From Gammaproteobacteria bacterium (GTDB lineage Bacteria; Pseudomonadota; Gammaproteobacteria; Arenicellales; Poriferihabitantaceae): DNA of 7,234 nt. Position numbers and translations under genes: made by a program. Each line of letters starts with the position of its first letter. Within the stretch, counting starts at the first letter, position 1. The stretch covers positions 1,921-9,154 of the forward strand of contig VXPI01000384.1 in the NCBI GenBank assembly GCA_009839585.1, read 5' to 3'. Under the pieces are notes generated by a model, which ran no database searches, was not told where the DNA came from, and saw only the letters and a program-made list of their open reading frames with translations. This document shows positions 1-6,642 of the stretch, in pieces.

Positions 1-1
1 T

Positions 2-241
2 CTCATTGCAGAGATCGTTAGAGAAGGGGATTCAAATCAATCCGAACATATTCGGGTGTATAACTATTTTCTAAAAAATGATTTCAATAGAAATGGATTT
101 GAAGCCAATCTTCTTCGGAAAGAGGTGGCGGAATATTTGAAAAAGGAAATGCAGGAATCTAGAGGCTGGAAGGAAGAAGGCAATGAAAAGAAAGATAAGA
201 ATGTCAAGAGAACACAAACAGTCAAATCATGGCTTGCCTGA
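2..241 (+). CDS. 3' end of an unidentified gene upstream of cas6 (partial)
   Basis: An open frame enters from the left edge and ends at a TGA (239-241), giving about 79 C-terminal residues; the true start lies outside the window. I do not recognise the family. The visible part is very hydrophilic: a stretch with YNYFLKNDF and LLRKEVAEYLKKEM that looks helical, then a Lys/Glu/Asn-rich tail (EEGNEKKDKNVKR) ending in SWLA. There are no membrane segments or Cys motifs. It lies 62 bases upstream of cas6 on the same strand, so by position it is probably a type III CRISPR-Cas component, such as a RAMP subunit or accessory protein. That is inference from context only: the glycine-rich C-terminal loop of many RAMP proteins is not visible. 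That this is a real coding end is fairly likely; the function is unknown. Confidence 0.6.
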   Translation, partial: LIAEIVREGDSNQSEHIRVYNYFLKNDFNRNGFEANLLRKEVAEYLKKEMQESRGWKEEGNEKKDKNVKRTQTVKSWLA

Positions 242-303
242 TTTAACCTAGGACGACTTATCCTGTACACGAAAATTTAACCCTCCTATCTCTCCAGTTT
301 TCG

Positions 304-1245
304 ATGACGCTTACTCATAGACTATCTTATCTTGGATCTAGGTACCGATTTGATTGTATGTTCAACAACTATCCCAGTTTACCTGAATATCCCGGTTCAG
401 TACTGAGAAGCGCATTTGGGATGGCGCTCCGTAGAATTGCCTGCGTAACTAACCAAAGCACCTGTCCGGGATGTCCGCTCATTAATGAATGTGTCTACAC
501 CAAAATTTTTGACTCGGGGATTGTTGCACAAACCACGGGTATCTCCCTAACTCCTTATGTGATTGAGTCGTCTATTGTAGAACCCAAAACGAACTCCACC
601 GATTTCATGTTTGGGTTTCACATGGTTGTTTACGGCATTGCGTTAAAGCAATTACCACTGCTTGTGCTTGCATGGCAAAAGGTACTAGCTTGCGGACTCG
701 GCAAAAAACGGACAACAGGTAAGCTAGTGAGAGTTGTCTGTTGTCAAAAAGGGAGTCAAGATGTATGCGTATGGAGAGAAGATCAACCCCGTATAATCCC
801 ACACGATACGACAACTCATCTTGATATTCCTGTTGACAAGCATGAGGTCGTCTTGCATTTTGATACTCCGGTCCGCTTACAGAGGAAGGGTAAGATACTT
901 GGCCATTCCGAAATTACGTCGGCAGATTTAATTTCTGGATGCATGCGCCGATTTTCGGCGGTTGTTGCCTGTTCAGGAGAGCAGATAGACCGAAGAAGTA
1001 TCCGGGAACTGACCGAGCAGTCAAAAAGCCTAGAAGACAAAAAGGAATTGAAGTTTGTACAGTATTCGCGCTATTCGTCGAGACAGAGGTATGAAATGCA
1101 ACTTCCGGGGCTAATTGGCTCTTGGAGAATTCGTGGTGACCTGAAACCATATTTGCATTTTTTGTATCTATGTGAAATCTTTCATGTTGGTAAAAACACC
1201 AGCATCGGACTTGGAAAATATACTATTGACCCTCAGTTCAATTGA
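304..1245 (+). CDS. cas6: CRISPR-associated endoribonuclease Cas6 (RAMP superfamily)
   Basis: Cas6 cuts the pre-crRNA within each repeat to release crRNA guides for the effector complex. The 313-residue product shows features I recognise from the PF10040-type Cas6 family. Near the N-terminus is YPGSVLRSAFGMALRRIAC (29-47) followed by CPGCPLINECVY (54-65), the usual Cys-rich segment. Near the C-terminus, SRYSSRQ (255-261), GLIGSWRIRGDLKPYL (269-284) and HVGKNTSIGLGKY (294-306) form the RNA-binding part with the glycine-rich loop. Cysteines 47, 54, 57 and 63 could bind a metal. Many relatives, as I recall them, have His where this protein has Met40, so the catalytic residue needs checking. The ATG at 304 is the first sensible start; no strong ribosome binding site precedes it. 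It sits 62 bases after the partial gene and 41 bases before the CARF nuclease gene, as part of one apparent operon of type III character. Confidence 0.93.
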   Translation: MTLTHRLSYLGSRYRFDCMFNNYPSLPEYPGSVLRSAFGMALRRIACVTNQSTCPGCPLINECVYTKIFDSGIVAQTTGISLTPYVIESSIVEPKTNSTDFMFGFHMVVYGIALKQLPLLVLAWQKVLACGLGKKRTTGKLVRVVCCQKGSQDVCVWREDQPRIIPHDTTTHLDIPVDKHEVVLHFDTPVRLQRKGKILGHSEITSADLISGCMRRFSAVVACSGEQIDRRSIRELTEQSKSLEDKKELKFVQYSRYSSRQRYEMQLPGLIGSWRIRGDLKPYLHFLYLCEIFHVGKNTSIGLGKYTIDPQFN

Positions 1246-1286
1246 CCGTGATTGGGAGAGGATAACGATAGATCCACGACAAAGTT

Positions 1287-2474
1287 ATGTCCCAAATAAA
1301 AGCCCATATTTGTATAGTATCAGATCAACCCCTTCCAAATATTCTTCCGGTTCTTCATCCGGAGATGAAACCGGAAAAGGTTTACCTGCTTTGTAGCGAA
1401 GAACAGAGAAAGCAAAGCAACGATAAAGCGCAGAAAAAAATTATTGAGAGCCTGGGTTGTAAGGTTGATATTGTTGATGTATCAAGTGCATTCGATATTG
1501 AGGTTATAGGAGAGCAGACTGAAAATATTCTAAAAGGGTATGCTGAACCGCATAACAATCTCTTATTGAATGCTACAGGTGGCACAAAGCCAATGAGCAT
1601 TGCTGCGTTTGAGCAATGCGTATGCCATGACATTGGCGTATTCTATGTACAAACGCCAGAAATAATCTGGCTAAGCGAATCCAGCAGGTTTGCTTCCTGG
1701 TCCCATATTCCAAATTCTCTGCCTTTGCAGAAATTCATTGAAGCGCATTGTTTAGACTTGCAGCATTTGCAGCCTAATCGTATTCCTAGTGCCCAATCTG
1801 AAATGAGCATATCATGGGCCGACAGAGCCGAAAAATACAGCAAGGAATACAGTTCGATAAATCGTTATGCATCGCTTGCAAAAGATCACGATTTGGTCAT
1901 GTCAATACCAAATAAAGATCACCGTGGAAATTTCCAATCACTGCTTAGCGAATTAGAACATGGAGGATATATCCGCGCTGAGGAAACAGGGAAACTCACT
2001 GCTTCAAATGCTTATAGGTTTGTTTCTGAGGAATGTCGTCGATTTGTCAATGGAGGATGGCTTGAAGACTATGTATTTCAACAGATAAGATCATTGAAGG
2101 ACATCTATCCGCAGATTAATGATGTTGCCCGGAATATTGAAGTAAAAAGCAATCGAAACATAACCAGGCTGGAAACCAGGAACGAACTGGATGTTGTAGC
2201 GATTGTGAACAACCGGATGTGGGTTTTTGAATGTAAAACAAGGATATACGAGAAGTCCTCCACTCACGGGGAAGAAATGATCTATAAGTTGGCTGGCATC
2301 ATGAAAAATATGGGTGGCATGCGAACTCGCGGGTGTGTCGTTTCCTTTAATGCTTTGCGTAATGTCGAGAAATCCCGGGCGGATTTACTGAATATCGATG
2401 TTGTTGATGGCAGACATCTGAGTAAAAATAATTTCCGTAGCAAGTTGGTTCAGATATTTGGATTAAAAGGATAG
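1287..2474 (+). CDS. CARF-domain PD-(D/E)XK nuclease, Card1/Can2 family (DUF1887)
   Basis: Predicted ancillary effector of type III CRISPR immunity. Cyclic tetra-adenylate made by Cas10 binds the CARF domain and switches on a nuclease that, in characterised relatives, cuts single-stranded DNA and RNA or nicks DNA. The 395-residue protein has an N-terminal Rossmann-like CARF domain (about 1-145): HICIVSD at 7-13, then the ligand-loop motif NATGGTKPMS (95-104). A middle segment (about 175-250) looks like a winged-helix linker. The C-terminal nuclease core has Glu260, Glu300-Leu-Asp302 and Phe-Glu315-Cys-Lys317, matching the E...D...ExK pattern, so it looks catalytically intact. Length fits Card1/Can2 proteins. 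An in-frame TAG (1269-1271) upstream excludes a longer reading frame, making ATG 1287 the natural start. It follows cas6 by 41 bases and ends with TAG. Csx1/Csm6 (HEPN) is ruled out by the PD-(D/E)XK core. The ligand is inferred from the family. Confidence 0.9.
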   Translation: MSQIKAHICIVSDQPLPNILPVLHPEMKPEKVYLLCSEEQRKQSNDKAQKKIIESLGCKVDIVDVSSAFDIEVIGEQTENILKGYAEPHNNLLLNATGGTKPMSIAAFEQCVCHDIGVFYVQTPEIIWLSESSRFASWSHIPNSLPLQKFIEAHCLDLQHLQPNRIPSAQSEMSISWADRAEKYSKEYSSINRYASLAKDHDLVMSIPNKDHRGNFQSLLSELEHGGYIRAEETGKLTASNAYRFVSEECRRFVNGGWLEDYVFQQIRSLKDIYPQINDVARNIEVKSNRNITRLETRNELDVVAIVNNRMWVFECKTRIYEKSSTHGEEMIYKLAGIMKNMGGMRTRGCVVSFNALRNVEKSRADLLNIDVVDGRHLSKNNFRSKLVQIFGLKG

Positions 2475-2775
2475 CATCAATCACAAACCAATCGAAAATC
2501 TTGATCTAGATGGGCACATACTGCCTTGTTTGAAAGACTTGATTTTCGCCTGACTGGACATTGCCCCAATTCGCCGACCTAAAAGTCTCAGGATCGCTCC
2601 CTTTCCATACAGTATCGTAAAGCGATGGCCGTATTTACCCGCTGACGGTAAAAGAGCTTCAAATCAAGCTTGGGGTGATTTTCAACCAGCATCGCATGGG
2701 TGGCTTCAAGCATCCCAATCGAAATTTATCCCCTGTTACTCGGCGTAGTTGTGAAACGACCGCAATGCCAGATGT
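2475..2775. other. Convergent intergenic region between CRISPR operon and tRNA-Leu
   Basis: About 300 bases separate the end of the nuclease gene (plus strand) from the 3' end of the tRNA (minus strand). I see no intact gene and no CRISPR repeats. An inverted repeat CGAAAATC (2493-2500) / GATTTTCG (2541-2548) with a 40-base loop lies shortly after the nuclease stop; no T-run follows, so a terminator role is doubtful. On the minus strand an ATG at 2713 opens a 41-codon frame ending at 2588 (residues include VENHPKLDLKLFYRQR). It reads like protein but is short, has no clear ribosome binding site and matches nothing I recognise. It could be a gene remnant. Confidence 0.5.
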
Positions 2776-2860
2776 TGGTGCCGAAGGCGGGACTCGAACC
2801 CGCACGGATCTCTCCACTACCCCCTCAAGATAGCGTGTCTACCAGTTCCACCACTTCGGC
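2776..2860 (-). tRNA. leuU: tRNA-Leu (anticodon GAG), CCA encoded
   Basis: Read on the minus strand, this folds as a class II tRNA. The acceptor GCCGAAG pairs with CTTCGGC, followed by discriminator A and an encoded CCA (complement of 2776-2778). The D-arm contains GGTAGAC. The anticodon stem CTATC/GGTAG encloses loop TTGAGGG, giving anticodon GAG (reads CUC/CUU leucine codons). There is a variable arm GGA-GAGA-TCC and a T-arm GCGGG-TTCGAGT-CCCGC. It begins 19 bases after the secG stop, so it is probably transcribed with secG and released by tRNA processing. This is the same linkage as secG-leuU in E. coli. Its 3' end faces the CRISPR operon. Confidence 0.97.
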
Positions 2861-2879
2861 AATGATTGGTTATCAGCGA

Positions 2880-3242
2880 TTACTCTGGAATATTTGGCAC
2901 ATCCGAATCTTCTTGCTGGCTTTCTTCAACCGTCTCAGGAGCCTCAATCACAGCGCTTTCCGCAGACTGGAGAACGGATGATTCTTCAACCACGCTAATT
3001 TCGCCAGTTTGTCGTGTGAACAATAAGGCCAATACCAAGCTGGTGACAAAGAAGATTACAGCCAGACTGGAGGTGATTCGTGTCAGGAAATTCGCTGAAC
3101 CTCTTGCTCCAAAAAGGGTTTCCGAAGATCCACCGCCAAATGCGGCACCCATATCAGCACCTTTGCCCTGTTGCAGGAGGACCAATACAATGATTGTCAG
3201 TGCAACCAGAAGATGCAGGACCAAAAGTAAGTTCGAAAGCAT
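2880..3242 (-). CDS. secG: Preprotein translocase subunit SecG
   Basis: SecG is the small inner-membrane subunit of the SecYEG channel and aids SecA-driven protein export. The 120-residue product has the family layout. Transmembrane helix 1 is at about 3-23 (LLLVLHLLVALTIIVLVLLQ). The conserved cytoplasmic loop QQGKGADMGAAFGGG (24-38) with GSSETLFGARGS follows (38-49). Helix 2 is at about 58-76, and then comes an acidic, Pro/Glu-rich tail to residue 120. E. coli SecG is 110 residues, so the tail is slightly long but normal. The ATG at 3242 was chosen because the next in-frame start upstream is a TTG inside tpiA that would add 15 hydrophilic residues ahead of the first helix. It lies 29 bases after tpiA and 19 bases before tRNA-Leu, in one transcription unit. 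Stop is TAA. Confidence 0.95.
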   Translation of the reverse strand: MLSNLLLVLHLLVALTIIVLVLLQQGKGADMGAAFGGGSSETLFGARGSANFLTRITSSLAVIFFVTSLVLALLFTRQTGEISVVEESSVLQSAESAVIEAPETVEESQQEDSDVPNIPE

Positions 3243-3271
3243 AATGGTAACGTTGAGTTTGTTTTTCTGGG

Positions 3272-4021
3272 TTAAGCAGACCTGCAAATGCCGAGAAATT
3301 CGCCAGCATTCAATGAGGCACCCCCAATTAACCCACCGTCAATATCCGGGCACCCAAGCAGAGAGCCTGCATTATCTTGTTTCATGCTGCCGCCATACAG
3401 AATACGGCAGGCTTTTGCTGTCTCATCATGTTGTAAGTCAAGCTGTTCCCGAATGAATGCATGCATGGTTTGCGCTTCTTCAGGGGTAGCGGTTAGGCCT
3501 GTCCCGATTGCCCAAACCGGTTCATAAGCGATTGTCATATCTTTACATGAATCAATGCCAATCTCATCAATCACTGATTGCAACTGTCCCTGAACGATAG
3601 ATGTCTCTTGACCGGCCTTTCGCTCACCCTCAGTTTCACCGACACAGACAATAGGTTTGAGACCGTGATCCAGGGCCTGTTTTGCTTTCTTGCCAACGGT
3701 GAGATTGGTCTCCCCGAACAGTGTACGCCGCTCCGAATGGCCAATAATCACCCATTCGCATCCAGCGTCCTTCAGCATTCCGGCTGAAACCTGACCAGTA
3801 TACGCGCCATCGTTATGCATGTCCAAGTCCTGTGCCCCCAGCATGCATTCGCTATCTGCGGTCATTTTACGAACCTCGTCAAGCAGTATGAAAGGAGGAC
3901 AAAGCGTAACATCGATATTTTTGAAGTTTTGCATTTCATGCATGATCGTCGAGCACAGCTCATTTGCCATGGCTCTTCGGCCATTCATTTTCCAGTTTCC
4001 GACGATGAGTTTTTTACGCAT
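3272..4021 (-). CDS. tpiA: Triosephosphate isomerase
   Basis: TpiA interconverts dihydroxyacetone phosphate and glyceraldehyde 3-phosphate in glycolysis and gluconeogenesis, in the cytoplasm. The 249-residue product has the full TIM-barrel signature. GNWKMN (8-13) carries Asn9 and catalytic Lys11. IIGHSERR (92-99) carries catalytic His95, and AYEPVWAIGTG (165-175) carries catalytic Glu167 followed by the hinged loop. The phosphate-binding segments are YGGS (209-212) and GGLIGGASL (229-237). Length is typical of the family. ATG 4021 gives the expected N-terminus (MRKKLIVGNWKMN). It is the first gene of the tpiA-secG-tRNA-Leu cluster, with a TAA stop 29 bases before the secG ATG. No strong Shine-Dalgarno sequence is visible; a candidate promoter sits about 33-60 bases upstream of the start. 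Confidence 0.98.
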   Translation of the reverse strand: MRKKLIVGNWKMNGRRAMANELCSTIMHEMQNFKNIDVTLCPPFILLDEVRKMTADSECMLGAQDLDMHNDGAYTGQVSAGMLKDAGCEWVIIGHSERRTLFGETNLTVGKKAKQALDHGLKPIVCVGETEGERKAGQETSIVQGQLQSVIDEIGIDSCKDMTIAYEPVWAIGTGLTATPEEAQTMHAFIREQLDLQHDETAKACRILYGGSMKQDNAGSLLGCPDIDGGLIGGASLNAGEFLGICRSA

Positions 4022-4053
4022 AAACGCAATGATTACAGGTTAATACAGAGACC

Positions 4054-4081
4054 TTTCTATCCTGAAATAGGGTTTTATCAA
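4054..4081 (-). promoter_or_regulatory. Candidate sigma-70 promoter for tpiA-secG-leuU
   Basis: On the minus strand TTGATA (4081-4076, five of six consensus bases) is followed after 16 bases by TAGAAA (4059-4054, four of six). Transcription would start near 4047, leaving a leader of about 25 bases before the tpiA ATG. The site lies in the 235-base gap upstream of tpiA. That gap also holds a 60-codon minus-strand frame (4222-4040, GTG start) that resembles nothing I know and is probably not a gene. The call is consensus matching only. Confidence 0.35.
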
Positions 4082-4256
4082 GAAGTGCCGAATCATACCC
4101 AAATCCTGACTCAAAAGGAAATGGAATTGATCATCTTGAGCAAGATATTTCGAAAAACAGTTTGTAGGCTGATAAAAAATCGATCGCTTGATTGGTCTGA
4201 ATACCGCAAGTTGTCCAATCACTGGGCGAATCTGTAAAGAGGGGAGAAAGGGTTAA

Positions 4257-5120
4257 TCAGATCTCGAGTTCAAGCCAAACCGGCAGATGGTCCGAGCCTT
4301 GTGCCTTGTCATTGACCCAACAGGACTTGATTTGATTCCGCAACATCGAACTCACAAAACAGTAATCCATGCGAACATGTTCGGTGAGAGTGTGGGAGGT
4401 TTTCCCTGACATCAAATCCTTGCCAACATGGGTCCAGGAATCAACAAAGCCATGTTCACTGATTACATGCCCACCATAGTCACACAAGGGACCAACGATC
4501 ATTTCATATTCTGGCTGATCCGGTGCAAAATTAAAGTCGCCAAGCAGAATGGCCTTGTCTGCGACCAGTCGATCCGGCACATCCATTTCAAGATTGAATC
4601 CGGAGTTTTCAAAAGATAGCGGAAATCCTTCATCGACTGCATCACGGTGTATTTTCAGAATGCGGTTGATTTGCTTTTTCCTGATCTGGCATGAAAGGTG
4701 GGTAAGGTGCACGGAATAAATCCGAATCGGCATGCTGTCAACCAATAAGGTTCCCTCAAGAGCCGTTCTCTGGATACTCAGGGCTTGACCGATACTACTT
4801 CGCTTGGGTAGCAGGTGATTGCGGGAATACACGATCGGATATCTACTCAAAATCATATTGCCAAATTGCCGTCGTCGATTTTCCTGCGGAGCACTGTCCT
4901 GAATGTGAAGATCGACACCTGGACCATAGACCGAGTAATGGTCTGGAAAACGCTCGGCAAAAAATGCCATTTGGTCTACATTCCTGCTGCGCGTCCAGAA
5001 TCGTTCAACTTCCTGCAGGGCGATAATATCTGCCCCGCTTACTTCCCGGGCAATCCGCTCAAGATCAAGTCTGCTGTCCTTGCCAAAACCATATTGGATG
5101 TTGTAGGTAACTATTCTCAT
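4257..5120 (-). CDS. Endonuclease/exonuclease/phosphatase (EEP) family hydrolase
   Basis: Metal-dependent phosphoesterase of the DNase I-like fold; the family includes AP endonucleases, sphingomyelinases and inositol phosphatases, so the substrate cannot be named. The 287-residue protein carries the complete motif set: TYNIQYG with Asn7, ALQEVE with Glu37, YSVHLTH with His138, LGDFNFAP with Asp195 and Asn197, MDYCFV with Asp252, and GSDHLPV with Asp277-His278. All metal and catalytic positions appear present. There is no signal peptide or membrane helix, so a cytoplasmic protein is expected. The ATG at 5120 starts directly with the first beta strand (MRIVTYNIQ), as usual. It follows the dioxygenase gene by 18 bases and is probably translated from the same mRNA; a weak GAAGA may serve as ribosome binding site. 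Stop is TGA, with 235 bases before tpiA. Confidence 0.88.
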   Translation of the reverse strand: MRIVTYNIQYGFGKDSRLDLERIAREVSGADIIALQEVERFWTRSRNVDQMAFFAERFPDHYSVYGPGVDLHIQDSAPQENRRRQFGNMILSRYPIVYSRNHLLPKRSSIGQALSIQRTALEGTLLVDSMPIRIYSVHLTHLSCQIRKKQINRILKIHRDAVDEGFPLSFENSGFNLEMDVPDRLVADKAILLGDFNFAPDQPEYEMIVGPLCDYGGHVISEHGFVDSWTHVGKDLMSGKTSHTLTEHVRMDYCFVSSMLRNQIKSCWVNDKAQGSDHLPVWLELEI

Positions 5121-5138
5121 CTGACATTCTTCGCAGGT

Positions 5139-5966
5139 TTAACCACAACGCCGGTCATTGATCACTGTGACCCGGTGCATGCGGCGATACTGGGGAAGAT
5201 AATCGCTTACCGCATAGTGTTGAGTGACCCGGTTGTCCCACATCAACAGGTCGCCTGTATTCCAGCGGTGCCGAAACTGAAATGCCGGTTGGTTGATATG
5301 GGCAAACAGAAAATGCAGGAGCCGATTGCTGTCTGGCATTGAATACCCGTAAACCTGCATGGTAAAGCCTTCGTTCACGTACAGGTACTTTCGCCCACTA
5401 ACCGGATGGGTTTGCACCATAGGATGCAGGGCAGAACCTTCCTCGAACATGCGCTGGTCCATTGATTTACTGTTCTTTTCCTTGCCCATGAAACTATTTC
5501 GAAAAGACCCCGGATCATGGATTGCTTCAAGATCAGCCAATTCCTGTTTCATCGAATCAGAAAGCTGTTCATAGGCTGCATACATACTGCACCAGAGCGT
5601 GTCCCCGCCACATTCCGGGATGACTTTCGAATACAGCACTGATGCAAAAGGCGGGTTTTTGCGGTAGGTCAAATCTGTATGCCATTCATTCGTATCAGGG
5701 TGACGGTTTTCATCATATTCAAGCAAAGTAACCTCTGGCATTCCATCTACATGCGGATAGGTATGATGGGGTCGGTCAATTTCACCGAAGTGTCTGGCAA
5801 ATTCGAGTTGCAGGGATGCGCTGATTTCCTGCCCGGGAATGACGATGACAAGATGGTCAACAAGCACCTGATATATCTGTTCAGCGAGGCCTGGTGTTAG
5901 TTCCCGGGAAAGATTGATGCCGGTTATTGTGGCTCCGATGCATGGAGAGATTTTCTTGACTCGCAT
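5139..5966 (-). CDS. TauD/TfdA-family Fe(II)/2-oxoglutarate-dependent dioxygenase
   Basis: Non-heme iron oxygenase that uses 2-oxoglutarate and O2 to hydroxylate a substrate; taurine dioxygenase releases sulfite this way. With the ATG at 5966 the product is 275 residues. The iron ligands are His96 and Asp98 in EWHTDLTY and His250 in DNRVTQHYA. The 2-oxoglutarate-binding arginine is probably Arg265 in MHRVTV. The segment TQHYAVSDYLPQ is close to that of TauD. The N-terminus ISPCIGATITGINLS (6-20) is also typical. A TTG at 6008 would add 14 residues, but it overlaps a perfect TATAAT, so the ATG is preferred. It heads a two-gene unit with the EEP hydrolase. Whether the substrate is taurine, another sulfonate, or a carboxylate like 2,4-D cannot be read from the sequence; no sulfonate transporter genes are visible. 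Confidence 0.9.
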   Translation of the reverse strand: MRVKKISPCIGATITGINLSRELTPGLAEQIYQVLVDHLVIVIPGQEISASLQLEFARHFGEIDRPHHTYPHVDGMPEVTLLEYDENRHPDTNEWHTDLTYRKNPPFASVLYSKVIPECGGDTLWCSMYAAYEQLSDSMKQELADLEAIHDPGSFRNSFMGKEKNSKSMDQRMFEEGSALHPMVQTHPVSGRKYLYVNEGFTMQVYGYSMPDSNRLLHFLFAHINQPAFQFRHRWNTGDLLMWDNRVTQHYAVSDYLPQYRRMHRVTVINDRRCG

Positions 5967-6007
5967 ACTGGTGGTCTTGCTTGCAAAAATTACCTGATTA
6001 CCGCCCA

Positions 6008-6013
6008 ATTATA
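6008..6013 (-). promoter_or_regulatory. Candidate -10 box for the dioxygenase-EEP unit
   Basis: A perfect TATAAT on the minus strand lies 41 bases upstream of the dioxygenase ATG (5966) and would start transcription near 6001. No good TTGACA-like -35 sits 16-18 bases further upstream, so this may be a weak or activator-dependent promoter, or chance. It overlaps the alternative TTG start at 6008 and thus argues for the ATG. Confidence 0.35.
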
Positions 6014-6037
6014 AGCATATTTTTTGACGCCATGGAG

Positions 6038-6463
6038 TCAGTGCAGGGTATTGAAAAAAGGATACATGCCATGAAGAGGAGTCCAGTATAGTTCTGGAAA
6101 TACTTCGATGTGCTGTTCAGGCACACTGGCCGGACGGTTTAACATGTTTGAAGTGCAGTCATCGATAGGGCTACCATCGAACCACCCGGAACCTGCACCG
6201 GTGCTAACGCTGGCGGCCAGATTCCAGACGGTCTGCCTGCCCAGCTTTCATGTGTACGCAGTTGACTCTGGGAGAATCCTGGTCTCACTGTGGAGCATCC
6301 CGGACATTTCTTCCAAGATGAAATACCGACATGGAGACATAATGTTGCCATCCGGCACCCTGTTTCCGGTTTCCGGTCAAAATTCCGCAACACCCCTGAA
6401 TGGCAGGCGAAAGTCTAGATTGCCGGACTGGAAACCAGTCTGAATGGGGAATATTCCGGTACG
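6038..6463 (-). pseudogene. Possible decayed gene of unknown function
   Basis: Between the dioxygenase and the toxin lie about 630 bases (6009-6642) without an intact gene. One minus-strand frame reads like real protein over much of 6463-6038. It includes TGFQSGNLDFRLPF, then PETGNRVPDGNIMSPCRYFI and LHSETRILPES, then a 69-residue run with QTVWNLAASVSTGAGSGWFD, PEQHIEVFPELYW and a final FFNTLH before TGA (6040-6038). The frame is broken by TGA at 6379-6377 and 6250-6248, and another TGA (6466-6464) bounds it upstream. Each TGA is one base away from TGG (Trp). I do not recognise the family. A 111-codon plus-strand frame (6108-6443) and an 84-codon minus frame overlap it but have less protein-like composition. 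Noncoding DNA with chance open frames remains possible. The other part of the gap (6467-6642) holds nothing I can identify. Confidence 0.3.
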
Positions 6464-6642
6464 TCAAGTATCCATTCGGGCAATTCCCGAGTCAACAATG
6501 TCCGTGTAAAAAATCAAAATCACAGCAGTATATGGAGTTTTGGCTCTGGATCACTTTTCCTCTTCGGTGCTAAAACGGGATACGGCCGGCAAGTTGCCTG
6601 ATAGGCTCCTCCAAATTCTTGATTGGGTCGATGCCCTGATCG

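Noticed and set aside
2475..2775. A CRISPR array next to the cas genes
   Set aside because: No repeated 25-40 base units at regular spacing occur here or anywhere else in the window.
2866..3456. 196-codon plus-strand open frame
   Set aside because: It is the reverse of secG and the end of tpiA, both strongly recognised on the minus strand; its composition is not protein-like.
4040..4222. 60-codon minus-strand frame upstream of tpiA
   Set aside because: It needs a GTG start, overlaps the likely tpiA promoter and matches nothing known; kept only as a remark under the promoter.
3815..4237. 140-codon plus-strand open frame running out of tpiA into the upstream gap
   Set aside because: Most of it is antisense to tpiA; the part in the gap is short, without a recognisable family or good ribosome binding site.
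4815..5342. 175-codon plus-strand open frame
   Set aside because: Antisense to the EEP hydrolase and dioxygenase genes, whose motifs are clear on the minus strand.
6424..6442. Stem-loop around GACTGG-AAA-CCAGTC as a terminator
   Set aside because: The stem is about 8 pairs but has no T-run on either side and lies inside the possible pseudogene frame.
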